Positions 19,865 through 29,800 of a stretch of DNA of 64,000 bases are shown piece by piece. Position numbers and translations under genes: made by a program. The notes beneath the pieces are model-generated. The model searched no databases. It had not been told where the DNA came from and saw only the letters and a program-made list of their open reading frames with translations. Each line of letters opens with the position of its first letter. The first letter of the stretch is position 1. This DNA comes from Alteromonas naphthalenivorans (GTDB lineage Bacteria; Pseudomonadota; Gammaproteobacteria; Enterobacterales; Alteromonadaceae): the NCBI RefSeq assembly GCF_000213655.1, contig NC_015554.1, positions 3,286,001-3,350,000 of the forward strand, written 5' to 3'.

Positions 19865-20320
19865 TTATTTAATCACTTTTAAGGTAGGTTTTCCCTTTTT
19901 AGGGGGAACGGGTGCATTTGTATTATCCGACGCGTCTACGTCTTCAATAGATGCAGGCCCAGTGGCTTGAGGTTCAGATGGCTTACTTGTTTTGGCCATC
20001 TCCTCTTCGGTAGCAAATACAGTACCGGCGCCATTTTCACGCGCATAAATCGCCATAATAGCTTCGCTAGGCATGCTTAATCTTCTTGGTTGGCCACCAA
20101 AACGAGCTTGAAAAGAAAGCCCGGTTAAGTCCAACGAAAAATTAACACACGCACTAGGCGACACGTTTAAAACGATTTGCCCGTCCTTAACAAACTCTAA
20201 AGGCACTTCCACCATGTCATTCGTTGCATCAACAACAATGTATGGTGTGAGATCGTTGTCCACTATCCATTCGTAAAAGGCCCTTAAAAGGTAGGGCTGA
20301 TTAGACGTCATAGATGTCAT
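19865..20320 (-). CDS. sspB: ClpXP protease adaptor SspB
   Basis: A 151-residue SspB. The N-terminal substrate-binding domain (about 1-110) includes YIVVDATNDMVEVP and the ARFGGQPRRLSMP segment. A flexible acidic/Pro linker follows, and the C-terminal ClpX-binding tail ends KPTLKVIK. SspB delivers ssrA-tagged proteins from stalled ribosomes to ClpXP. The ATG at 20320 overlaps the sspA stop (ATGA). A second ATG three codons later is also possible. Confidence 0.96.
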   Translation of the reverse strand: MTSMTSNQPYLLRAFYEWIVDNDLTPYIVVDATNDMVEVPLEFVKDGQIVLNVSPSACVNFSLDLTGLSFQARFGGQPRRLSMPSEAIMAIYARENGAGTVFATEEEMAKTSKPSEPQATGPASIEDVDASDNTNAPVPPKKGKPTLKVIK

Positions 20321-20949
20321 AGTGGGTTATGGATCTCGCGCTCTTGATCGGTTAGCGATGCTTTAAATGAACTGCGAGAGAAGATACGGTTCATGTAGGC
20401 ATTAATTTCTTTACTACCTGCGCCATTAAGCTCAATACCTAAAGCAGGTAAGCGCCATAATAACGGAGCAAGATAACAATCAACTAAGCTGAACTCTTCG
20501 CTCATGAAGTAAGGCAATTCACCAAACACAGGTGCTAATGCAAGTAGCGCTTCACGTAAGTCGTTACGCGCAGCTTCAACATTACCTTCACCACGGAAGA
20601 TACGAGCTGCTAACGAATACCAGTCTTGTTCGATGCGGTGCATCATAAGACGGCTTTGGCCACGAGATACCGGATAAACTGGCATAAGTGGTGGATGCGG
20701 GAAACGCTCATCAAGGTATTCCATGATGATATGCGATTTATAAAGCACCAGTTCACGATCAACAAGAGTTGGAACGGTTCCGTAAGGGTTTAACTCCAAC
20801 AGATCCTCTGACAGATTGCTAGGATCTGTGTAGCTTATTTCAACACCCACACCTTTTTCTGCCAACACAATACGCACCTGATGGCTGTAAATATCAATTG
20901 TGTCAGAGAACAACGTCATAATAGAACGTTTATTCGCGGCTACGGCCAT
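20317..20949 (-). CDS. sspA: Stringent starvation protein A
   Basis: A 210-residue GST-fold protein that binds RNA polymerase; in E. coli it is induced on starvation and helps acid resistance. The thioredoxin-like N half contains the invariant NPYGTVPTLVDRELVLYKS (cis-Pro), followed by an all-helical C half. A strong GGAGG site lies just before the ATG (20947-20949). It is coupled to sspB by a 4-bp overlap, as in relatives. Confidence 0.96.
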   Translation of the reverse strand: MAVAANKRSIMTLFSDTIDIYSHQVRIVLAEKGVGVEISYTDPSNLSEDLLELNPYGTVPTLVDRELVLYKSHIIMEYLDERFPHPPLMPVYPVSRGQSRLMMHRIEQDWYSLAARIFRGEGNVEAARNDLREALLALAPVFGELPYFMSEEFSLVDCYLAPLLWRLPALGIELNGAGSKEINAYMNRIFSRSSFKASLTDQEREIHNPL

Positions 20950-21004
20950 TCAATTTCCTCCGTCGAGAAACTAGTTATGCCCGCTAAATCGGGCGAAATT
21001 CAAA

Positions 21005-21034
21005 TAATAAAAAAGGGGGCGAGAAGCCCCCTTT
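21005..21034 (-). terminator. Terminator after the petABC operon
   Basis: The stem AAAGGGGGC / GCCCCCTTT (21012-21020 and 21026-21034) with a 5-nt loop is followed on the minus strand by TTTTTTATTATTT. It lies 25 bp after the petC stop and separates petABC from sspAB. Confidence 0.92.
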
Positions 21035-21058
21035 GCCATTATACATAATTCTGTGCGA

Positions 21059-21793
21059 TTAGTGCACTTCTCGCCAGTATTCTTTCTTCAGCAAGTAAAC
21101 AAATACAAACAGTACGGCAATGAAGATAAGAACCCATTTACCAATACGGTGTGACTCTAGCTTAGCTGGCTCACCGGTATACTCTAAGAAGTTAACAATA
21201 TCGGCAACAGCTTGGTCGTACTCATCTGGAGACATTGAACCTGTACCATCAGATTTAATACCTACATATTGTTCAACCATTTCACCGTCGACCATAACTT
21301 CTTCGTGCATTTCAGTTGGTGTACCTTGCAAAGGTTGAAGTACATGCGGCATACCCACTTCTGGGAATACTTTATTGTTCACACCAAATGGACGACTCTC
21401 ATCTACGTAGAAAGAACGTAGATAAGTGTAAATCCAATCTTCACCACGAACACGAGCTACAAGAGTCAAGTCTGGTGGCGCAGCACCAAACCAACCTGCT
21501 GCTGCATCTTCAGGCATTGCACGCGTAATATAATCAGCAACCTTTTCGCCCGTAAACTGAAGGTTTTCAGTTCCTAGCTCATCTGGAATGCCCAAATCGG
21601 CAAACGTACGCTGATAACGCTGATACTTCATTGAGTGACAGCCTAAGCAGTAGTTCATGAACAACTGCGCACCACGTTGCAACGAGGCCTTATCAGTTAG
21701 GTCGATAGGTGCCTTATCAAGATGCACACTACCACCAGCGGCTAACGCTACACCCGGTAGAAAAAATGCTAAAAAGCACATCAATTTTTTCAT
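21059..21793 (-). CDS. petC: Ubiquinol-cytochrome c reductase cytochrome c1 subunit
   Basis: A 244-residue c-type cytochrome of the bc1 complex (complex III). It has a Sec signal peptide (cleavage near ALA, residue 18), heme attachment by Cys49-x-x-Cys52-His53 in NYCLGCHSMKYQR, and a C-terminal membrane anchor (about residues 221-238). It passes electrons from the Rieske protein to soluble cytochrome c. It overlaps petB by 1 bp and is the last gene of the operon. Confidence 0.97.
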   Translation of the reverse strand: MKKLMCFLAFFLPGVALAAGGSVHLDKAPIDLTDKASLQRGAQLFMNYCLGCHSMKYQRYQRTFADLGIPDELGTENLQFTGEKVADYITRAMPEDAAAGWFGAAPPDLTLVARVRGEDWIYTYLRSFYVDESRPFGVNNKVFPEVGMPHVLQPLQGTPTEMHEEVMVDGEMVEQYVGIKSDGTGSMSPDEYDQAVADIVNFLEYTGEPAKLESHRIGKWVLIFIAVLFVFVYLLKKEYWREVH

Positions 21794-23055
21794 TAGGCAA
21801 TCCTCTCTGGTACAGGCTTAGTTTTCTCGTTACGGCTGTATAGGAACAACAACACGAAGAAACCAAAGTACATAACGGTCGCGATTTGCGACGCAACAAT
21901 CTTCCAGTTTTCTTGAGGTGTAGCACCTAAGTAACCTAGGAAAACGAATACAATTGCGAACACAATAAGGTTTACGGTGTGTAAACCACAACGATAGCGC
22001 CACGATTTAACACGACCGCGATCTATCCATGGTAAAGCGAACAAGGCTGCAATAGCACCAAACATCGCAAGTACACCAATTAGCTTATCAGGTACTGCCT
22101 TAAGGATGGCGTAGAACGGCGTGAAGTACCAAACAGGGAAGATATGTTCAGGTGTTTTCAACGGGTTCGCAATTTCAAAGTTAGGATGCTCAAGGAACTT
22201 ACCGCCCATTTCAGGTGCGAAGAACAAGATATAAGTGAACAAGGCTAAGAAAATACAGAACGCTACTAAGTCTTTCAGCACCATGTGCGGGAAGAATGGC
22301 AAGATGTCATCAGCGATATCATACTTGCTTGTGTAGTACTCATGGATTTGGAATTTAGTCTTTTCTGACTCAGGTAACGAGCCTTTCTTATGCTTAATCG
22401 CAATACCGTCTGGGTTGTTAGAGCCCACTTCGTGTAGCGCAATAATGTGTAAGAACACTAAAATAACAATAACCAATGGCAATGCAATAACGTGCAATGC
22501 GAAGAATCGGTTTAGGGTAGCACCCGAGATTACATAGTCACCTTGTAGCCAGATAACTAAGTCTGGACCTACAACTGGAATTGCACCAAATAGTGATACG
22601 ATTACCTGTGCGCCCCAGTAAGACATTTGTCCCCATGGTAATACATAACCCATGAAGGCTTCAGCCATTAGTGCAAGGTAGATAAACATACCAAACACCC
22701 AAAGCAATTCACGAGGCTTTTGGTAAGAACCGTAAATCATGCCACGGAACATATGTAGATATACCACAATAAAGAACGCTGAAGCGCCAGTACTGTGCAT
22801 ATAGCGGATAATCCATCCGTAATCAATTTCACGCATGATGTATTCAACAGACGCGAACGCACCTTCAGAAGTTGGTACGAAGTTCATTGTTAACCAGATT
22901 CCAGTAATAATTTGGTTAACTAAAACGATGGTAGCCAAAAATCCAAACACGTACCAAAAGTTCATGTTCTTAGGCGCTGGGTATTGGATGGCGTGCATAT
23001 TCGCCACACGCATAATTGGAATACGCGCTTCAATCCACTCTAAAAAAGCATTCAT
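21793..23055 (-). CDS. petB: Ubiquinol-cytochrome c reductase cytochrome b subunit
   Basis: A 420-residue integral cytochrome b of bc1 with about eight helices. Conserved elements include the heme-binding helices (RYMHSTGASAFFIVVYLHMFRG; HVIALPLVIVILVFLHIIALH) and the quinol-site PEW-type motif seen here as FPVWYFTPFYAIL. PVW replaces the usual PEW, a deviation worth checking. The ATG at 23055 (MNAFLEWIEARIP) is chosen because it follows the petA stop by 1 bp; an upstream frame extension only reads into petA. Confidence 0.96.
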   Translation of the reverse strand: MNAFLEWIEARIPIMRVANMHAIQYPAPKNMNFWYVFGFLATIVLVNQIITGIWLTMNFVPTSEGAFASVEYIMREIDYGWIIRYMHSTGASAFFIVVYLHMFRGMIYGSYQKPRELLWVFGMFIYLALMAEAFMGYVLPWGQMSYWGAQVIVSLFGAIPVVGPDLVIWLQGDYVISGATLNRFFALHVIALPLVIVILVFLHIIALHEVGSNNPDGIAIKHKKGSLPESEKTKFQIHEYYTSKYDIADDILPFFPHMVLKDLVAFCIFLALFTYILFFAPEMGGKFLEHPNFEIANPLKTPEHIFPVWYFTPFYAILKAVPDKLIGVLAMFGAIAALFALPWIDRGRVKSWRYRCGLHTVNLIVFAIVFVFLGYLGATPQENWKIVASQIATVMYFGFFVLLFLYSRNEKTKPVPERIA

Positions 23056-23056
23056 A

Positions 23057-23689
23057 TTACACAGCCTCCGCTTCTGAGCCGAGGATGATGTTTGTGTCAT
23101 CTACGAACTGGTAAGGCGGAACAACAAGGTTCAACGGCGCAGGTACGTTTTGGAATACTCGACCCGCCATATCAAACTTAGAGCCGTGACATGGGCAGAA
23201 GAAACCGTCTGGAACCCCTTCAACCACTTCTTCGAAAGCGCCATCTTTAAGGTGCTGCGGTGAACAACCTAGATGCGTACAAATACCGACTAAGATAAGG
23301 TACTCTTCTTTCATAGAACGGAAACGGTTCTGGGCAAACGTAGGTTGTTGCTCTGCTTCAGAGTTAGGATCTTTCAGTTTATCTTCGTGAGTGCTCAATT
23401 CTTCAAGAATTTCAGGAGTACGACGAACAATCCATACAGGCTTGCTTCGCCACATCACACGCACTAGCTGTCCAGGTTCAATCCCGCTGATATCTACTTC
23501 AACGTCAGCACCGGCCGCTTTCGCTTTGGCACTTGGATTCCAGGACGCAATAAAAGGCACTGCCGCTCCAACAACACCTACACCACCAACTACCGACGTG
23601 GCAACGGTCAAAAACCGACGACGGGTGTTGTTTTCTGGCTGGTTATCATTGTGTGCAGACTCTGTTGCATCTACAGATACATTGCTCAT
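23057..23689 (-). CDS. petA: Ubiquinol-cytochrome c reductase Rieske iron-sulfur subunit
   Basis: A 210-residue Rieske protein. A twin-arginine-like region (TRRRFLTVAT) precedes the single N-terminal membrane helix (about 29-48). The [2Fe-2S] site is formed by CTHLGC and CPCHGS. It takes electrons from quinol at the periplasmic face. Two ATGs exist (23695 and 23689). The second is preferred because the GGAGAA site would lie too close to the first. First gene of petABC. Confidence 0.96.
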   Translation of the reverse strand: MSNVSVDATESAHNDNQPENNTRRRFLTVATSVVGGVGVVGAAVPFIASWNPSAKAKAAGADVEVDISGIEPGQLVRVMWRSKPVWIVRRTPEILEELSTHEDKLKDPNSEAEQQPTFAQNRFRSMKEEYLILVGICTHLGCSPQHLKDGAFEEVVEGVPDGFFCPCHGSKFDMAGRVFQNVPAPLNLVVPPYQFVDDTNIILGSEAEAV

Positions 23690-24039
23690 CCACATTTCTC
23701 CAGGTTCGGATAATTATGATGTATAACCCTAACTTTTACTGGTTTTATCACGTTAGGATCGCCCATCATATGGCTTGTCATGAAGTTAACTCTAAGGCAC
23801 TTTTGTGCCCATTCGAGAATTCACTAAAGTTTCGTCAAATTTCGACCGCAAATGATAAAAGAAAAGCCCTTATAAACACAAGGTTTTACTGGTATTTAAG
23901 CAATAAATTAATCTGAGGCCACTGTTAAGAATTAGTGAGTGATTGGAATAAAATCAAGAATTTGACCGAAATTCGGTCAAATCCCTTTGTTATATTAAAA
24001 CATTGTTATAAACCTTCGACCCAGTAGTGCGAAGATATT
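23690..24039. promoter_or_regulatory. Intergenic region upstream of petA
   Basis: A 350-bp region without a convincing gene. It must hold the petABC promoter (minus strand). It also contains a GGCAC-TTTT-GTGCC hairpin (23796-23809) and, near the far end, a 23-bp near-perfect palindrome (23960-23982). This is one boundary of the accessory uptake module. Confidence 0.4.
23960..23982 (-). terminator. Palindrome, probable terminator after the M20 gene
   Basis: ATTTGACCGAA (23960-23970) pairs exactly with TTCGGTCAAAT (23972-23982) around one central base. It lies about 58 bp after the M20 amidohydrolase stop. On the minus strand it is followed by TCTTGATTTTATT, a moderate terminator tail. Its near-zero spacing also fits a dimeric regulator site. 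Confidence 0.5.
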
Positions 24040-25563
24040 CTACTTACGATAATCGAGTGCTGGTGCTCTCTGCCCTAGCATGGATTCATAGTTCAGCGTA
24101 CTTTTTCGTAGCTGAAACTCTTGCTTCGCTTTACTAATATTTTCAGGTTCAGAGAAAAGGGATATAGCGGTTTGCGTGATGACCTCACTGGCCAAGTACA
24201 TACCTTTGTAACCAATGTCAGTACCACTCATTGCTGACGCCTGCCAAGTGTGAGGAGGAGTACCTTTTACCCAGGTGGTACTAGATAGCCCCACGGTAGG
24301 TACTTGCCAACTCACATCACCTACATCAGTTGATGCCGACCAAACAGTAATCTTTTCATCGAAGGGCTCTGGTGTGCTGTGAGCATTGTGACTAAAGGTC
24401 TGCTCGCGGGTGCTACTTATTTCGCTAGCAAACTGCTGCTCACTTTTGGTCAAAATAATCGGCGGTGCGGCGTCAATATGCTTGTGCATTAATTTTGATA
24501 AGGTCACATTAGGTAATACATTCCACACTCCACCTGTGACTTCCCAATCAACACGGGTTTCAGTGCCAAGTGCTGCACCCTTCGCCGCTTTTTCCAATCT
24601 ATCCCATAATGATAACACGACAGCAGGCTGTGCTGAGCGGACGTAATAATACACTTCGGCGAAATCCGGCACCACGTTCGGCGCCGTTCCGCCATCGGTG
24701 ATCACATAATGAATTCGCGTGCCATCCGGCACATGCTCACGCATTAAATTTACCATCATGTTCATGGCTTCTACGCCATCTAATGCCGAGCGCCCTTTGT
24801 CTGGCGCTGCGGCAGCATGCGCAGCTACACCGTAAAAACGAAACTTACCGCTCTTATTGGCCAGCGAAGATGAGGGTGAAGAAGATGTACTATCTGATGG
24901 GTGCCAGTGAAGCGCAACATCCACATTTTCAAAAACGCCTGCTTTTACCATATAGACTTTACCTGAGCCCCCTTCCTCTGCGGGTGTGCCAAAAACCTTT
25001 AGTGAACCTTGGTTTGGGTGAGTATCGAGATAATCAGCTAAGCTAAGCGCAGCGCCTATTACCCCGCCGGCAAACAAGTTGTGTCCACAAGCATGACCTG
25101 CGTGAACATGTCCGTTAGTGCTAATCGGCTGTTTGTCAGACGTGTTTAATACTCCCATGCTGGGAAGAGCATCCATTTCGGCAAGTAAGCCGATAACAGG
25201 CTTATGCTCGCCATCTTCCGTCTGGTCTGCTGGGCTGTATTGCGCAATAAATGCAGTAGGCATGCCCGCAATGCCAGCAGTAACATCAAAGCCACGTCCA
25301 ATCAGCGTTTGTTGCATTAATGCGCTGCTGTTGTGTTCTAAAAAACCTAGTTCAGGCTTTTCCCACATGGTTTTTGCAATATGCTTCATCGTGCTTTGAT
25401 GAGCAAACGTAATCGCGGCTTTAGAGTCTATAGCCGAAGCATCGGTTTGCTCAACACTTTGAGCCTTCACAGCGCCAACAACACTAATGAAGGATATGAG
25501 TATAGCGAAAGCGAGTTTATGCCAAAATGCTAAGAGTTTAGTTGTGCATAAATGCATCATCAT
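24040..25563 (-). CDS. Exported M20-family amidohydrolase, AbgB-like
   Basis: A 507-residue metallo-amidohydrolase of the M20D group, similar in layout to AbgB (p-aminobenzoyl-glutamate hydrolase subunit B). It has an N-terminal signal peptide (about residues 1-35, ending VKAQ). Metal and catalytic residues appear as Cys159 and His161 in HACGHN, Glu196-Glu197 in TPAEEGGSG, His219 in ALHWHPS and a late His in GTPPHTW. Such enzymes cleave amide bonds of N-acyl or aminoacyl conjugates; the substrate here is unknown. The start overlaps the M14 gene stop (ATGATGATG; any of three ATGs is possible), so the two are translationally coupled. Confidence 0.85.
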   Translation of the reverse strand: MMMHLCTTKLLAFWHKLAFAILISFISVVGAVKAQSVEQTDASAIDSKAAITFAHQSTMKHIAKTMWEKPELGFLEHNSSALMQQTLIGRGFDVTAGIAGMPTAFIAQYSPADQTEDGEHKPVIGLLAEMDALPSMGVLNTSDKQPISTNGHVHAGHACGHNLFAGGVIGAALSLADYLDTHPNQGSLKVFGTPAEEGGSGKVYMVKAGVFENVDVALHWHPSDSTSSSPSSSLANKSGKFRFYGVAAHAAAAPDKGRSALDGVEAMNMMVNLMREHVPDGTRIHYVITDGGTAPNVVPDFAEVYYYVRSAQPAVVLSLWDRLEKAAKGAALGTETRVDWEVTGGVWNVLPNVTLSKLMHKHIDAAPPIILTKSEQQFASEISSTREQTFSHNAHSTPEPFDEKITVWSASTDVGDVSWQVPTVGLSSTTWVKGTPPHTWQASAMSGTDIGYKGMYLASEVITQTAISLFSEPENISKAKQEFQLRKSTLNYESMLGQRAPALDYRK

Positions 25564-26756
25564 TGCTCACAACTTGTTGCTTCAGCAGTACACGCTTTAA
25601 TATAAAATGCCTCGGCAGGGGTGGCAATTAACGTATCGACAAGCGTATTGGCAGCATGCTTAGCGACGTAACGTGTTTTCTCATTGGGTTCATTATCACC
25701 GACTTCATAAGTAACGCCATGCACGTGATAAACATCAGCAAAAAACTGTTTAAAAACGCCCTTCCCTGGCGATGTGCCAGGTTTATCTACGACTTTGAAC
25801 ACGCCTCTTGTTTGCGTTTGCAACTCGGCTAACCAGTCTACAACCATGTCGCTAGGGGCAATACTTTCATCTACCGGAATGGTATAAAAAACATTGTTGT
25901 GGGTAGAGTGAAAGTCCATACCCATTACAATTTTCCCGCCGGCATCCGTGATTTTATCTAAATACGTTTTCACTGCTCTGGTCTCTGGTTGAGAGAATAC
26001 ATTCCAATCGCGGTTTAGATCTTTATGCCCAAGGCTATGTCGCCAATGTCCATTAGCTACACCATCAGGGTTTATGTTTGGCACTACCAACACATTAAAT
26101 CGTGACAAAAACGCACTGGTTTCAGACGTAGTGGTTAAGAATTGATTTAGAAAAGAGAACATAGCTACTGCGCCTGTTACTTCCGGTGGGTGTTGGCGAC
26201 CAACGAAAATAACCCACTCTGTGTTTTCTGGCTTTTCTAGAGCAAATGCAGAAAGCGTGCGGCCTTCGGTAGATTTACCAATCGTAAACGGCTTAATGCC
26301 AAAGTCTTGCTCTGCTTGTTTTAGCCAGTTTATGTAAACTAAATTTGGAATAGGACGCTGGGCTGCCACATAGAGTGGTCGTTTTGACACAGGTAAAGAT
26401 ATTGTCATTCCCTGCTCTGTGGTATCAAACGCAGTTATCTCCCAGCTTTTTTGATCGTAACTCACTTTAGGTAAATACCTTGGCGTATAACCGTCAAAGG
26501 TCAGCACTACGTCTACTTTTCCTGCTTGTTTTGACGATGAATTGCCTGCTGCGGTAACACTAAAGTAATACCAAGGACTAGGGTTTATGGGCTTATCTTC
26601 TGGTAAGAAGCTCAATACATAGGTGCCATTTTCGTCGACTTCACAGGAATCTAACTTACCGGCTTCAAAATCTGCAGAAAAAGTAACGCCTTCGAATTCA
26701 CACGCCAATGTAACAGGGGAAGCAAATGCCAGTGCAATGAAAAGTAATCGAAACAT
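25560..26756 (-). CDS. Exported M14-family zinc carboxypeptidase
   Basis: A 398-residue M14 metallopeptidase with an N-terminal signal peptide (cleavage near residue 18). A beta-rich N-terminal domain as in cytosolic-carboxypeptidase-like M14 proteins (about 20-130) precedes the catalytic domain. Zinc ligands His189 and Glu192 lie in GRQHPPE, His283 lies in DFHSTH, the substrate-binding motif NRDW is at 248-251, and the probable catalytic Glu351 is in VTYEVGDN. It should trim C-terminal residues from peptides or gamma-glutamyl chains in the periplasm. A GGAGATATC site precedes the ATG. It sits between the TonB receptor and the M20 enzyme. Confidence 0.87.
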   Translation of the reverse strand: MFRLLFIALAFASPVTLACEFEGVTFSADFEAGKLDSCEVDENGTYVLSFLPEDKPINPSPWYYFSVTAAGNSSSKQAGKVDVVLTFDGYTPRYLPKVSYDQKSWEITAFDTTEQGMTISLPVSKRPLYVAAQRPIPNLVYINWLKQAEQDFGIKPFTIGKSTEGRTLSAFALEKPENTEWVIFVGRQHPPEVTGAVAMFSFLNQFLTTTSETSAFLSRFNVLVVPNINPDGVANGHWRHSLGHKDLNRDWNVFSQPETRAVKTYLDKITDAGGKIVMGMDFHSTHNNVFYTIPVDESIAPSDMVVDWLAELQTQTRGVFKVVDKPGTSPGKGVFKQFFADVYHVHGVTYEVGDNEPNEKTRYVAKHAANTLVDTLIATPAEAFYIKACTAEATSCEQ

Positions 26757-26772
26757 GATATCTCCATGAAAT

Positions 26773-26801
26773 AAGCGCCCCCTAATGGTAGGCGCTTTTT
26801 T
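26773..26801 (-). terminator. Hairpin between the TonB receptor and the M14 gene
   Basis: AAGCGCC (26773-26779) and GGCGCTT (26791-26797) form a 7-bp stem with an 11-nt loop. The T tract (26796-26801) is on the plus strand, whereas both flanking genes run on the minus strand, where the tail is only ATTTC. It is therefore probably leaky, lowering peptidase transcription relative to the receptor. Confidence 0.45.
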
Positions 26802-26830
26802 ATGATGTAAAAGTAGGTTAAGTGTTTAAC

Positions 26831-29800
26831 TTAGAATTTATGATTAAGTGTTACGTAGGTATAACGGCCAATCGATGAATGAAGGCTACTGCTGAATCCA
26901 AAGGTTCCATCGGCAAACGGCGGTTCTTCGTTTGTCAGGTTACGCATGCCTACGGTCACTTTCGTTTTTCCGCTAAATAAGGCGTCTTCACTTAAGCGGT
27001 AACTTACGTACGCATCTAACGTTGACCAATCATCAATGACGTAAGTCACTAAATCACCTGAATCGTCGGTATAATTTAAGCTAGTGTCTTCAACATCACT
27101 AACGTAACGATATTTAAGACCGGCACGCCAAGCATCGCGAGAATAGGTTAGCGATAAATTAGCCCGCCATTCTGGGCGTTCGTTTTGACGAATAAGGTCG
27201 CCATCGCTACCAAATATGGCAACTCGCTCCCCTTCGTACAATAACGCTTCGTTTCCAGCTTCTTGCGCTGCAACCACTAGGTCTGTGATATCGTCAGACC
27301 CTTGATCGAACTTTCGTAAGTTAGCGGCACTGAGCTTAATGGAAAAATCACCTACTTCAGTTTCAAAACGGTAATCAGCACTGTAATCGATACCAGAAAT
27401 GTCTCTTGGCAATAAGTTAGTGTAGTCGTTTCGAATATATATAATTTCGTCATTTTCATCACGAACCACATTTTCATTCGCGCTACCCTGGCTACGCAAT
27501 AATGCGTCATACAAAATTTGCGTTTGGCTATTTAAAATACCCACCGTGTTCTCTTGCTTGATTTGCCACCAATCGACTGTAAGGGTTAACGCTTTGGTAG
27601 GCGTAAGTACTACACCAAACGAGTAGTTTTCACTTTCTTCGGGGCTTAAGGTATCGCTACCATTTCGAAGTTCTAGCGTACCGCGATTCGTTTGTGTCAG
27701 CGGATCGGTTCTGGTATTTGAACGGGCAACATTTACTGCTGTGGTTTGTGGTAACCCTGGCGCTTTGAAGCCCCCTGAATAAGCACCACGAATTAACGCA
27801 TTTTCATTTACCGTCCATGCAAGGGCAAATTTAGGTTTAAATACACTGCCTACATCAGAGAAATCTTCGTAACGGCCAGCCACCTGCAAATTCAAACTTT
27901 CAATAAAAGGTTTATCGGCCAGCAATGGAATAGCAAATTCCGCGTACGCAGATACCACATTGCGACTTCCGCTGGCATCAGGCGTGGGGCTACTTCCTAA
28001 TACTTGGCTAGCAATTTCAGACGAAGTGCCACCCACTAAGTCACTGAAAAACAACGTGCCGTTCAAATCATCGGTTCGTTTGTCGAAAAAGCTCTCATAG
28101 CGATATTCAACACCTGCGGCAAAACCTACATTACCGGCGGGTAAACTAAACAAATCTGGTCGAGATACTTTGGCATCAATTGAGGCAAGTTCTGTTTCTG
28201 ACTCCCGCTCAACGTCCACCATAAAACTGTCTATAACACTTTGTGATACCGGCGTATCGTCAACCGTATTTGGGTTAGTTACACTGGCGCCGCTGAAAAT
28301 ATTGTAAGCCGTGCTTTCATCGGTACTATTAACCGCTTGTTGGAACAAGGTGGTGTTAATTCGATTTGCGGTATCTATGGTATTCGCTTTTGAATACAAC
28401 ACGGCTGAGTCGAAGTCCCAATCGCCTATATAACCACGGGAGCCTGCTAATAAACGATAACTGTAGTCATCGACTTCGATATTTCGTGGGCCTGTATCAA
28501 TGGGACGATAGCGACGAACTGTTACGTCCTCACCAAAAGGGTTGTAAAATGCATCAGCAGACACCGTAAAACGCTGTGCTGTTAGATTGCCCGATTGTTC
28601 ACGAATACGTTTTGCCGTTGCCGAGTAGTAAAGGGCTTCACCGTATATCTCAACGTCGTCGTTGATTTGATGATTCACCAAGGTGTACAGGTTGAGCCTA
28701 TCGACTTCAGAGCTTAAGCTACGCTGTGAGTTCGAATCGAAGCGCATATCTCGAGGTGTTGATCCAGAAGACGCACACACATCGCCACTAACGTCTGCAA
28801 CACAATCGTTGTATGACGCTGGCTCAAGGTGAAACGTGCCTAAACTGTCTGAGGAGAATTCGCCCCATGGCGTTACCGTTGAGCGATTATCTAGCTGTGT
28901 ATCGCCAACAAAATCAGCAGGCACTTCGCTGAAGTTGCGTAAGTCAGAACTGGCGGCATAGTCCCGCTCACTCGCCATTACCATGTCACGATGATAGTAC
29001 CCACCACTAAAAGTAACGTGTGTTTTATCATTATTAAATAACCAGCCACCAGCGCCTGATAAATTGATTTGGTCGCGACCTGTACCTTGGCTACTGCCAT
29101 ATTGAGCTTGAAGCTCACCGCCGGTATATTTATCGTCTAATACATAATTCACTACACCTGATATGGCATCAGTACCGTAAATAGCCGCAGCGCCATCGCG
29201 TAACACTTCAACGCGTTTTAGCCCTTTAACTGGCAGCGTATTTGAATTCACAGTAGTAACAGGCACCAAGTTTTCGGCCTGCGTACCTGGGTGTAGCACT
29301 AATCGGCGACCGTTCAACAGTGTAAGTGTGTAGCCTGTACCTATACCTCGTAGATTTACTGAAGAGACATCGCCACGTGCATCGTTTACGCCACCAACTA
29401 CACGCTCGCTATTAAAATTTACGGCACCTTGTTGTGGTAACTCCGCTAAAATTTCCGCGCCACTGCTTAAGCCTAAACCATCAATATCTTCAGATGACAT
29501 CATGGTGACGGGCAATGCGCCAGTATCTTGCATTCCACGGATGTTTGAGCCAGTAACTTGAATACGCTCTACACTTGCTTCTTGTTTTTGAACGTCAGTA
29601 GGAGCAGAGGTAGCAGGGCGCGTACCTGATTGGCTCTCCTCTTTATTTTCAATTGGAGTAACAATGTAAGTGCTTTTAGATGTCTGCTTGTAGGTAAAGC
29701 CAGTGTCTTTAAGCAAGGTAGAAAGTGCATCCTGCACATCCATACTGCCTTCTAGCTTAGGGCTTAGTTTTTTCTTTATTCTAGCGTCTGAAAACAGAAT

